Under the pieces are notes generated by a model, which made no database searches, was not told where the DNA came from, and worked only from the letters and a program-made list of their open reading frames with translations. From positions 186,001 to 250,000 of the forward strand of contig NZ_CANLRL010000001.1 of NCBI RefSeq assembly GCF_947493595.1: DNA of 64,000 bases. The letters run 5' to 3'. Position numbers and translations under genes: made by a program. This DNA comes from an uncultured Shimia sp. (GTDB taxonomy: Bacteria; Pseudomonadota; Alphaproteobacteria; Rhodobacterales; Rhodobacteraceae). Below, piece by piece: positions 26,831 through 34,117 of the stretch. Numbering within the stretch: position 1 is the first letter of the stretch; every line of letters begins with the position of its first letter.

Positions 26831-27467
26831 AGAGCTGCTTGGCCTCTTCCAAGGTGTCGAACATATAGAGTTTGCCGTTCAGCAGCACCGCCGCCGATCT
26901 GGCAAATTTTTCCAGCACTTGCGGCTGGTGTGACACAATCACAATTGTGGTGGTGCGCAGGCGTTCGCGGAGCACCTCACCGGCTTTCTTGTTGAAATCC
27001 ACATCGGTGGAAGAGGGCATGCCCTCGTCAATCAGGTAGATGTCGAAGTCCAGCGCGAGCATCAGCGCAAAGGTGAAGCGCGAACGCATGCCGGACGAAT
27101 AGGTGCCCAGCGGTTGGTCGAAATATTCGCCAAGGTTGCAGAGCCAGCGGCAGAACGCCTCGACATAATCCGGGTCCAGCCCGTAAAGGCGCGCGATGTA
27201 GCGGCTGTTTTCCACGGCGGTGTGTTTGTTCACCACGCCGCCCATGAACCCCAGCGGGAAGGAGATGCGGCAGTCGCGGCGGATGGTGCCTTCGTCAGGT
27301 TTCTCCAGCCCCGCCATCATATTGATCAGCGTGGTTTTACCGGTGCCGTTGGGGGCGAGGATGCCTAGAGAGTTGCCCAATTCGACACGGAAAGAGACGC
27401 GCTCAAGGATGACCTTGCGCTGCGTGCCGGTCCAGAAGGACTTACTCACATTGTCGAACTCGAGCAT
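26808..27467 (-). CDS. kpsT: Capsule polysaccharide ABC transporter ATPase (KpsT-like)
   Basis: A 219-residue ATP-binding subunit. Walker A is APNGTGKTTLINM, the signature is YSSGMRSRFTFAL (a KpsT/Wzt-type variant of LSGGQ), Walker B is DIYLIDEGMPS, and the switch His is in IVIVSHQPQVLEKF. It energises export of lipid-linked polysaccharide across the inner membrane. The ATG at 27467 has CAGGAG six bases upstream; the TTG one codon earlier in the track is not needed. No KpsM permease gene is adjacent. Confidence 0.92.
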   Translation of the reverse strand: MLEFDNVSKSFWTGTQRKVILERVSFRVELGNSLGILAPNGTGKTTLINMMAGLEKPDEGTIRRDCRISFPLGFMGGVVNKHTAVENSRYIARLYGLDPDYVEAFCRWLCNLGEYFDQPLGTYSSGMRSRFTFALMLALDFDIYLIDEGMPSSTDVDFNKKAGEVLRERLRTTTIVIVSHQPQVLEKFARSAAVLLNGKLYMFDTLEEAKQLYDYQTQG

Positions 27468-27695
27468 CAACTGCTCCTGATACTGCTCTCACGTGCCGTT
27501 ATAGCACAAAACTATACACCAAAGTGGTTAACGCTCTGACGGCGTTTTGCCCAATATGTCGGATATGACAGGCAGATAGCAACTGTCTGCGGCGGGAATG
27601 GGGCAAGAAATGTAGAAAATTGAAACAGAAAGCGGAAGTCTCGGAGAAATTTGAGGAAATTCAGTGTTTTCGGTTGCTTTGTTAAGTACTTATGC

Positions 27696-27729
27696 AAAAA
27701 CCACCGATGCGTTTGGGCACCGGTGGTTT
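27696..27729 (-). terminator. Terminator of the arsR-permease operon
   Basis: A 9-bp stem (AAACCACCG / CGGTGGTTT) lies 27 bases beyond the permease stop. On the minus strand the second arm runs into TTTTTGC. The rest of the 288-bp gap (27468-27755) is AT-rich, holds no ORF, and presumably carries the kpsT promoter, which I could not place with confidence. Confidence 0.75.
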
Positions 27730-27755
27730 GCATGTGTTTTGGTTAAGAGATTTGC

Positions 27756-28793
27756 TTATGCAACCGCTTGCCAGACGGTGCCTGCGATCAGTGCGCCGGT
27801 TAAGGCAAAGGTGAGGTAGGCGGCAAAGATGCGCGGTTTCACCAAGGCCCAGACCGCGATGGCGGCGGGGATGCAGCTGACGCCACCAGCAATCACAAAA
27901 GACATGGCTGCGCCCTGGGACATGCCTTGCTCCATCAGGCCGCTGATGAAACCCACGGCGGCGAAACCGTTAAGGTAGGCGGGCATGCCAATGAGGGCCG
28001 CGATCAGGATGGTGCCAAAACCTTCGCCACCAAGGAACTGGCCGACCCAAGCTGTGGTGTCATAAACCACCATCAGGGCTTCGAACATGTAGGCGATCAG
28101 CAGCCATTTCACCAGGAAGAGCGCGTTGTCCACCCAGGTGGTGCGGAAGATGGTCCGACGATCCGCGTCGCCCCAGAACGTCCAGACAGGTTTGGCCGAG
28201 AAGGGCGCTTTGGTGCCGCAACATCCACCAACCTGAGGTTTCTCGCGCAGAGGTTCGGCAAAGACCGCGGTGTTGGAGAAGGTCATGGTCAGGAAGCCGC
28301 CCATCATGCCGATGCTCACAGCCGCGACGGTTTTGGCCAGCGCGAAGTCCAGCCCCAATTCGCCCCAAGTGATTGTAAACATGGCGGGATCCATTAGCGG
28401 GGAGGCCAGCCAGAAGGCCATCACCGCACCCAAGGGGGCACCAACCGCCAGCAAGGCGGCAATGAAGGGAATGACTTCACAGGAACAGAAGGGCGACATG
28501 CCGCCCATAAAGGCTGCGAGGATGATCATGCGCACCTGGTTGCCTTGGAACGCCTTGGCAATCAGGTTGTCTGCGCCGGTGGCTTTCACAAAGGCCACCA
28601 ATGTGATGGCGATGATGATGAAGATGCCGGTGTGGCTCATTGCCTCAAAAACGATCTCGGATGCGGGCAGGAATTTTTCTGGCGCGACCAGCAGCAGGAT
28701 CAGCGGGATAATCCCCACCGCGAGCCAGGCTTTGTCGAGTTTTTTCCATCGCGATCGCCAAGGGGCGGGGGCGTTTTGGGTGGTGTCAGCCAT
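27756..28793 (-). CDS. ArsP/PF03773-type permease
   Basis: A 345-residue membrane protein with about eight helices. The family motif GGMSPFCSCEVIPFIAALLA (FCSC) and the later GVSCIPAAIAVW are as in ArsP-type permeases, some of which export organoarsenicals. A cytosolic loop carries GGCCGTKAPF, a plausible metal or thiol-reactive Cys pair. The track start at 28889 runs back through arsR. ATG 28793 overlaps the arsR stop by eight bases, so the two are coupled. The substrate (metalloid, organometal or other) is not determined. Confidence 0.85.
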   Translation of the reverse strand: MADTTQNAPAPWRSRWKKLDKAWLAVGIIPLILLLVAPEKFLPASEIVFEAMSHTGIFIIIAITLVAFVKATGADNLIAKAFQGNQVRMIILAAFMGGMSPFCSCEVIPFIAALLAVGAPLGAVMAFWLASPLMDPAMFTITWGELGLDFALAKTVAAVSIGMMGGFLTMTFSNTAVFAEPLREKPQVGGCCGTKAPFSAKPVWTFWGDADRRTIFRTTWVDNALFLVKWLLIAYMFEALMVVYDTTAWVGQFLGGEGFGTILIAALIGMPAYLNGFAAVGFISGLMEQGMSQGAAMSFVIAGGVSCIPAAIAVWALVKPRIFAAYLTFALTGALIAGTVWQAVA

Positions 28794-29130
28794 GGTCGTG
28801 CTCCTTGCACTTTTTGGCAACGTCGGCGCAGCACTCTCGCAACAGGAAGGTGGAGAGATCACGTACGGCGTCATAAGCGATGGCGGCACAGATGATCGAC
28901 CGCCCTTGTTTTTCCTGAGTTACCAGCCCGGCCTGGGCGAGGATCTTCATATGATGGGTCAAGGTGGAGCCGGTCACGCCTGTGCGTTTGCCAAGCTCAC
29001 CAATGGAGAGGCCCTCATGGCCAGCGCGCACCAGGCAGCGCAGAACCGAGAGCCGTTGCTCCGATCCAAGCGCCGCAAAGGTGGAGGCGGCCACTTCGAG
29101 GGAGATATCTGTGGGGTCTGTATGTTCCAT
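28786..29130 (-). CDS. ArsR/SmtB family repressor with C-terminal Cys/His cluster
   Basis: A 114-residue winged-helix regulator. The HTH is SIGELGKRTGVTGSTLTHHMKIL and the wing is LVTQEKQGRSIICAAI. The classical ELCVCDL alpha-3 metal site is absent. Instead the C-terminus has ECCADVAKKCKEHDHG, which could form a thiolate/imidazole sensor site. It precedes and overlaps the permease gene it probably controls. No Shine-Dalgarno is visible upstream, where an operator abuts the start codon. Confidence 0.9.
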   Translation of the reverse strand: MEHTDPTDISLEVAASTFAALGSEQRLSVLRCLVRAGHEGLSIGELGKRTGVTGSTLTHHMKILAQAGLVTQEKQGRSIICAAIAYDAVRDLSTFLLRECCADVAKKCKEHDHG

Positions 29131-29150
29131 ATTTCTAAAAATATCGAAAT
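29131..29150. promoter_or_regulatory. ArsR operator copy 1 (imperfect)
   Basis: ATTTCTA-N6-TCGAAAT directly abuts the arsR start codon. It differs from copy 2 by one base in the arms. Confidence 0.65.
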
Positions 29151-29168
29151 GAATGAGTCGCGCAAGTC

Positions 29169-29192
29169 TTATTTCGAATATTGTCGAAATAA
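29169..29192. promoter_or_regulatory. ArsR operator copy 2 (perfect palindrome)
   Basis: Perfect 9-bp arms TTATTTCGA and TCGAAATAA are separated by six bases. The element lies in the divergent gap between arsR and the UDG-family gene, so either direction could be affected. Confidence 0.75.
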
Positions 29193-29216
29193 CTTTGGGC
29201 CGCTATCAGGGGAGGC

Positions 29217-29798
29217 ATGTCACTACGTCAGGAAATAGAGGGCTGCCGGATCTGTGTAGGCCGATTTGCCGCCACTGCGACAGGCCATGAGCCGCGACCT
29301 GTGGTGTGGTTTGAAGGAAAGCCGAGGCTTTTGATTGTCGGACAGGCCCCCGGCGCGCGGGTGTATGAAAGCGGGCGGCCGTTTACTGATCCCAGCGGGG
29401 ACAGGCTGCGGGATTGGATGGGCGTGGATGAGGCTGTTTTTTATGACACATCCCGTATGGCGATTGTGCCGATGGCGTTCTGTTTTCCCGGCTACAACGC
29501 GGCTGGCAGCGACCTGCCACCGCCGCCGATCTGCGCCAAAACTTGGCGGGGAAGGGTTATGGGGGCGCTGGGTGACGTGCCGCTGACGCTTGTGGTGGGG
29601 GGCTATGCCCAAAAGTGGCATCTGGGCACCAAGGCGGGGGTGACGGTCACTGTTGAAGGGTGGCGCGACCATGCGCCCAAGGTCTTCCCCTTGCCACATC
29701 CGTCCTGGCGCAATACGGCATGGCTGAAGAAGAAACCCTGGTTTGAGGCCGAGCTGTTGCCCGCGCTGCAAACCCGTATCAAGGAGGTGCTGACATGA
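29217..29798 (+). CDS. Uracil-DNA glycosylase family protein
   Basis: A 193-residue protein of the UDG superfamily (PF03167). Motif 1 is LLIVGQAPGARVYESGRPF and motif 2 is FPLPHPSWRN, with an intervening FCFPGYNAAGSDLPPP. CRICVGR near the N-terminus retains only part of the 4Fe-4S ligand set of family 4/5 enzymes. Activity on uracil in DNA is inferred from family only. The stop overlaps the next gene by four bases (ATGA). Confidence 0.85.
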   Translation: MSLRQEIEGCRICVGRFAATATGHEPRPVVWFEGKPRLLIVGQAPGARVYESGRPFTDPSGDRLRDWMGVDEAVFYDTSRMAIVPMAFCFPGYNAAGSDLPPPPICAKTWRGRVMGALGDVPLTLVVGGYAQKWHLGTKAGVTVTVEGWRDHAPKVFPLPHPSWRNTAWLKKKPWFEAELLPALQTRIKEVLT

Positions 29799-30586
29799 GT
29801 GACCTGACCCCATTGGACAAGGCCCATGCGGCAATGGAAGCGGCGCCGGAAGATGATGCGGCACGCCTGCGCTTCTATGAGCGGCTTGCGGATGCGGAGC
29901 TGTTCTTGCTGCTGGAAAAAGAGCCGGAAGGCGACCGCATCGCGCCGGAGATTTTTGAAACCTCGGATGCGAGCTTTGTGCTGGTGTTTGATACCGAAGA
30001 CCGGTTGGCGCAGTTTGTCGGGCGGGTGGCGCCGTATGCCGGGCTGTCCGGTCGGGTGATTGCCAACATGCTGGCGGGGCAGGGCATTGGCTTGGCGGTC
30101 AATCCCGAGGTGGCGCCGTCCTCGATCTTGATCCCGAACGAGGCGCTGGGCTGGCTGGCGGACACGCTGGAGCATGCGCCGGATGAGGTTGAGGCCAAAG
30201 TGGAGAGCTTTGCGCCGCCTGCAGGGTTGCCAGAAGTGCTGATCACGGCGCTGGATGCCAAGCTGAGCACTGCCGGTGGGTTGGCCAAAATGGCTTATCT
30301 CGTTGGTACGACTTATGAGAGCGGGAGCCGGTCGCACATGTTGGGCTTTGTCGATGTTGTGCCCGGCGCAGAAGGCGCGTTGGCGAAAGCTGTGAACGAG
30401 GCGCTGACCTTCTCTGGCATCGAGGCGGGCGCGCTGGATGTGGGGTTCTTTGCTATCAACGATCCGGTGGCGGCTCAGCTGGCGCGGGTTGGATTGCGGT
30501 TTGATCTGCCAGAGCCACCCAAGGCGGAAGACCACGTGCCTGTCACACCCGGCAGTGATCCAGACAAACCGCCAATTCTGCGCTGA
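29795..30586 (+). CDS. SseB-like protein
   Basis: A 263-residue cytosolic protein with the SseB N-terminal domain (DAELFLLLEKEP, FVLVFDTEDRLAQFVG, GLAVNP and SILIPNEALGWL). A second alpha/beta half (EALTFSGIEAGALDVGFF) is the SseB C-terminal domain. SseB in E. coli is named for enhanced serine sensitivity, and its molecular role is unclear. It is translationally coupled to the UDG-family gene. Confidence 0.75.
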   Translation: MSDLTPLDKAHAAMEAAPEDDAARLRFYERLADAELFLLLEKEPEGDRIAPEIFETSDASFVLVFDTEDRLAQFVGRVAPYAGLSGRVIANMLAGQGIGLAVNPEVAPSSILIPNEALGWLADTLEHAPDEVEAKVESFAPPAGLPEVLITALDAKLSTAGGLAKMAYLVGTTYESGSRSHMLGFVDVVPGAEGALAKAVNEALTFSGIEAGALDVGFFAINDPVAAQLARVGLRFDLPEPPKAEDHVPVTPGSDPDKPPILR

Positions 30587-30600
30587 TTAAACTCTTCTCT

Positions 30601-30660
30601 TTCCCCAAAGTATCCCGGGGTGAATGGCGCAGCGGGCTGCGCCAGAGGGGCTGGCCCCTC
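30601..30660 (-). repeat. Two-hairpin + CCCCGGGATACTTT intergenic element (copy B)
   Basis: On the minus strand, hairpin 1 is GAGGGGC/GCCCCTC and hairpin 2 is GGCGCAGC/GCTGCGCC, both perfect with two-base loops. CCCCGGGATACTTT follows. It lies between convergent sseB-like and ghrA genes and could act as a transcript end. Confidence 0.7.
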
Positions 30661-30671
30661 AGGCATGAGTT

Positions 30672-31601
30672 TTAGTACCCCGCGCTGCGGTCGACGACAT
30701 GCACAAAGGGTTCACCCGCTTCCCCCCGGCGCACGTTTTCAACCACCACTTCGCTTGAGGTTTTCACGCGGGTTTCCGAGGCGATGTGCGGCGTGACTGT
30801 GACTCTAGGATGCGCCCAAAAGGGGTGCTCTCTTGGCAGCGGCTCCACACGGAAGACATCCAACGTGGCATGGGCAATGTGGCCGCTATCGAGCGCGGCC
30901 AGCAAGGCGTCGTCGTCGATCAGTGGCCCTCGGCCAGGGTTTACGATCATCGCGCCTTTGGGCATCCACGACAGGCGCTCTGCGTTGAGCAGGTTTTCTG
31001 TTTCGGTGGTTTTGGGCAAGAGCAGCACAAGGATGTCGGCGTGTGACAAGGCGGTTTTGAGCCCGTCATCGCCGTGCAGGCAGGTGACGCCGGGAATGTC
31101 TTTGGCGCGGCGGCTCCAGCCCGCGACGTCAAAGCCCAGATCGCGCAGGGCTTCGGCGCAGGCGCTGCCCAATTCGCCGAGGCCCATGATGGTCACGCGG
31201 CGGTCTTGCGCAAGTGGCGGCACATGCGGGGTCCAGTCGCCGTTTTGACCAAGGATGTTGCGGTCCATGCCAAGGTGATGGCGCATCACATGACCCACCA
31301 CCCATTCTTTCATGCCCTGGGTCATGCCGGGATCGACCATACGGCAGAGCGGCATGGTCAGGGTTTTGTTGCCGACTATGCTCTCCACACCGGCCCAGAG
31401 GTTGAGCACGGCTTTGCAGCGGGTGTACGGCGTGAAGTCCTGTACGGGGCTGTTGGGAGCGTAGACGATGTAGTCGACGTCTTCAGGCACGAAGTCTGTC
31501 TGCAGGTTGGCGTCCACACCGGCGGCTTTGAAGGCTTCCTTGAGCGGGGTCTCATACTCCGCCCAGCGTTCGGGCTTGGCGGCAAAGAGGACGTTGATCA
31601 T
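30672..31601 (-). CDS. ghrA: Glyoxylate/hydroxypyruvate reductase (GhrA-type)
   Basis: A 309-residue D-2-hydroxyacid dehydrogenase. The NAD(P)-binding Rossmann motif is IMGLGELGSACAEAL. The catalytic Arg lies near VEPL and GRGPLIDDDAL, with Glu in FRVEPLPREHPFW and His in VTPHIASET. The family reduces glyoxylate and hydroxypyruvate with NADPH. Its start overlaps the end of the upstream VOC gene by four bases; both are divergent from a LysR regulator. Confidence 0.93.
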   Translation of the reverse strand: MINVLFAAKPERWAEYETPLKEAFKAAGVDANLQTDFVPEDVDYIVYAPNSPVQDFTPYTRCKAVLNLWAGVESIVGNKTLTMPLCRMVDPGMTQGMKEWVVGHVMRHHLGMDRNILGQNGDWTPHVPPLAQDRRVTIMGLGELGSACAEALRDLGFDVAGWSRRAKDIPGVTCLHGDDGLKTALSHADILVLLLPKTTETENLLNAERLSWMPKGAMIVNPGRGPLIDDDALLAALDSGHIAHATLDVFRVEPLPREHPFWAHPRVTVTPHIASETRVKTSSEVVVENVRRGEAGEPFVHVVDRSAGY

Positions 31602-32008
31602 GTGGCAAACACTCCAGACATGTCGGCAAAGCCTTTGATTTCGATGGGGTTCCCAAAGGGGTCGTTGAAGAACATGGTGCTTTGTTCGCCGGGTTCACCG
31701 GCAAAGCGCGTGAACGGCTTGAGCACAAAGTCCAAACCAGCCTCGGTGAGGCTCTGCGCGAGGGCGTCCCACTGGGCTTTTGGCAGGATCACACCGAGGT
31801 GCGGCATGGGCACCATGTGCTCGCCGACCTTGCCGGTGGCGGCGGTGGCAAAAGGTTCACCGATGTGTAGCGAAAGCTGATGGCCAAAGAAGTTGTAGTC
31901 CACCCAGGTGGCGGTGCTGCGGCCTTCGGTGCAGCCCAGCAGGTCGCCATAGAAGGCGCGGGCTTGATCAAGATCGCGGACGTTATAAGCGAGATGAAAG
32001 ATGGTCAT
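31598..32008 (-). CDS. VOC family (glyoxalase-like) protein
   Basis: A 136-residue single-domain VOC protein: FHLAYNVRDLDQARAFYGDLLGC at the N-terminus, FFGHQLSLHIGEP in the middle, and FFNDPFGNPIEIKGFA at the end with the metal-ligand Glu. The track extends upstream to 32404, but those residues are antisense to the LysR gene. ATG 32008 gives the family N-terminus. It is cotranscribed with ghrA, suggesting a shared small-carbonyl substrate (inference). Confidence 0.88.
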   Translation of the reverse strand: MTIFHLAYNVRDLDQARAFYGDLLGCTEGRSTATWVDYNFFGHQLSLHIGEPFATAATGKVGEHMVPMPHLGVILPKAQWDALAQSLTEAGLDFVLKPFTRFAGEPGEQSTMFFNDPFGNPIEIKGFADMSGVFAT

Positions 32009-32111
32009 GCGCGGTTCCTTTGAAGGAGGAGAATAGGGTCTTAGCGCATAGGTAGAAGCGCAAAGTGAAGAAGGGTAGCTTGTTTTTGCATCTTCAGACA
32101 TAAGAAAAACT

Positions 32112-32957
32112 ATGGATGTGAGATTTGTGGAAACATTGCTGGCGGCGGTGGAAGAGGGATCTTTGGCGGCTGCCGCGCGGCGCCAGGGCATCACGGCGGC
32201 GGCTGCGGCGCAGCGGATAGGCGCATTGGAGGCGGCATTGAAAGTGCCGCTTTTGGTGCGGGACGGACGCCGCATGACAGCCACACCGGATTGCGAGGCG
32301 TTGTTGGCGGATTTGCGACAGATGGTGGCGTTGAAAGCCGGGCTTGCCGGGCGGTTGGCGCAGGAACAGCTTGGGGGACGGTTGCGCCTGGGCGCGGTGT
32401 CCACAGCGCTGAGTGATTATGGCCCGACAGTTGTGCAACAGCTGGAGGCAGAGGCGCCAGCGGTGGAGCTGGCTTTGATCCCGGCGGCCAGTGAGGCGGT
32501 GCTTCGTCAGTTTGAAGAGGGCGCGCTGGATGCGGCGCTGATTGTGGCGCCGCCGTTTGCGTTGCCCAAGACAATGCAGTTTGACGTATTGGCAAAACAG
32601 CCGATTGGCTTTGTGCGGCCCGTGGGCGAGGGGCAAGCCAATGACGTGCCCTTTTTGGTGTATAGTCGGACGTCCTGGGGTGGCGCGGCCTGTTGGCGAG
32701 CGTTGACGTCACAGGTCTCTGCGCCTCAGGTGCGGTGTGAGTTGGATGCGGTGGAGATCATTGCGCAGATGGTTGAGGACGGTCTGGGGCAGGCGGTCCT
32801 GCCGCGGTGGCAGGGGCTGGTGAAGCACCATCAGGACTTGCAGTTTGTGGAAATCCCAGACGCCTTCCGGGAGGTTGGGTTGCTCACGTGGCGCCGGGAT
32901 GCGCGACGGCCGTTGGTGCGGCTGTTGCGTAAGACTGTCGGTGTGGAGAGCGCTTAG
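32112..32957 (+). CDS. LysR family transcriptional regulator
   Basis: A 281-residue regulator. The N-terminal winged HTH is FVETLLAAVEEGSLAAAARRQGITAAAAAQRIGALEAAL, with the standard LysR spacing. The remaining 200 residues form the periplasmic-binding-protein-like effector domain, with IAQMVEDGLGQAVLPRW as the usual hinge-proximal block. It is divergent from the VOC-ghrA pair 103 bases away, the classical arrangement for control of the neighbouring operon. Confidence 0.9.
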   Translation: MDVRFVETLLAAVEEGSLAAAARRQGITAAAAAQRIGALEAALKVPLLVRDGRRMTATPDCEALLADLRQMVALKAGLAGRLAQEQLGGRLRLGAVSTALSDYGPTVVQQLEAEAPAVELALIPAASEAVLRQFEEGALDAALIVAPPFALPKTMQFDVLAKQPIGFVRPVGEGQANDVPFLVYSRTSWGGAACWRALTSQVSAPQVRCELDAVEIIAQMVEDGLGQAVLPRWQGLVKHHQDLQFVEIPDAFREVGLLTWRRDARRPLVRLLRKTVGVESA

Positions 32958-32964
32958 GTCGCGT

Positions 32965-34110
32965 TTAGACTTGCCGCGGACGATGCACGTGGGCGGATTG
33001 CACGAGCCCAAAGCCTGCCATCAAAACCAACATGGCGGAGCCCCCGTAACTGACCAATGGAAGCGGCACGCCCACGACGGGCGCGAGGCCCATCACCATC
33101 GACATGTTCACAGCGAAGAACAGGAAAAATGCGCCTGAGATGCCGAGAATAACCAGAGAGGAGTAGCGGTCTTTGTTGGATATGGCGGAGGCGATGCAGA
33201 ACACCACAATCAAGGCGTAAAGCGACAGTAGAGACACCGCGCCGACGTAGCCAAACTCTTCGGCCAGGGTGGTGAAGATGAAGTCGGTGTGTTTTTCCGG
33301 CAGGAAGTTCAGGCGGCTCTGGGTGCCTTGCATAAAGCCGCGCCCGGTCCAGCCACCAGAGCCAAGCGCAATTTTGGATTGGGTAATGTGGTAGCCTGCG
33401 CCGAGTGGGTCAGACGATGGGTCGAGAAAAGTGTCGATACGGCGATATTGGTAGTTCTTCAACAGTTGCCATTCGGTGCCGCGCGATTGGAACACGGCGA
33501 CCACCAGCCCCACAACCATGCTGATCACAGCGGCGAAGTAGCCCCAATGCACACCGGCGAGGAACATCACAATGGCGCCGCCGGTGAGCAACAGGATCGA
33601 GGTGCCAAGGTCCGGCTGGCGTAGGACCAACATGGTGGGGATGATGATCAGCAGGACGGGGATCAGCACCCAGAGCGGTTTGCTGGTTTTTTCCGTCGGT
33701 AACCAGTCGTAATAGGCCGCCAAGCACATCACCAGGGTGATTTTCATCAGCTCGGAAGGCTGAAGGCGCATGAAACCAAGGTCGATCCAGCGCTGGGCGC
33801 CCATGCCGACGCTGCCCATGACCTCCACCAGTACCAGCAGGATCAGCGTGACCAGATAGGCAAAGCCCGAGATTGATCGCCAGAACCAAATCGGGACCAT
33901 GGCGACAAAGAACATGACAAACACCCCAAGAGCGTAGCGCTTCATTTGCGGCTCGGCCCAGGGTGAGAATGATCCACCGGCGACAGAGTAGAGCATCAAA
34001 AAGCCTACGCCAGCCACGGCGGTGATTAGCAGCAGCAGTGCCCAGTTGAGGTGCAGCACTTTGCGCAGCCCTGACGGCACATGTTTGACGTTATATTCGA
34101 GATAACTCAT
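32965..34110 (-). CDS. rodA: Rod shape-determining peptidoglycan glycosyltransferase RodA
   Basis: A 381-residue SEDS-family polymerase with about ten membrane helices. Signature segments are LMLYSVAGGSFSPWAEPQ, IDLGFMRLQPSELMKI, RQPDLGTSILLL, FLPEKHTDFIFTTLAEEFG and the C-terminal VGVPLPLVSYGGSAM. The Asp in RQPDLGT is the conserved loop residue of active SEDS proteins. It pairs with PBP2. The track ORF (to 34308) includes about 66 residues antisense-like to mrdA; ATG 34110 is the start. It is the last gene of the mre operon. Confidence 0.95.
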   Translation of the reverse strand: MSYLEYNVKHVPSGLRKVLHLNWALLLLITAVAGVGFLMLYSVAGGSFSPWAEPQMKRYALGVFVMFFVAMVPIWFWRSISGFAYLVTLILLVLVEVMGSVGMGAQRWIDLGFMRLQPSELMKITLVMCLAAYYDWLPTEKTSKPLWVLIPVLLIIIPTMLVLRQPDLGTSILLLTGGAIVMFLAGVHWGYFAAVISMVVGLVVAVFQSRGTEWQLLKNYQYRRIDTFLDPSSDPLGAGYHITQSKIALGSGGWTGRGFMQGTQSRLNFLPEKHTDFIFTTLAEEFGYVGAVSLLSLYALIVVFCIASAISNKDRYSSLVILGISGAFFLFFAVNMSMVMGLAPVVGVPLPLVSYGGSAMLVLMAGFGLVQSAHVHRPRQV

Positions 34111-34117
34111 CTGCGCC

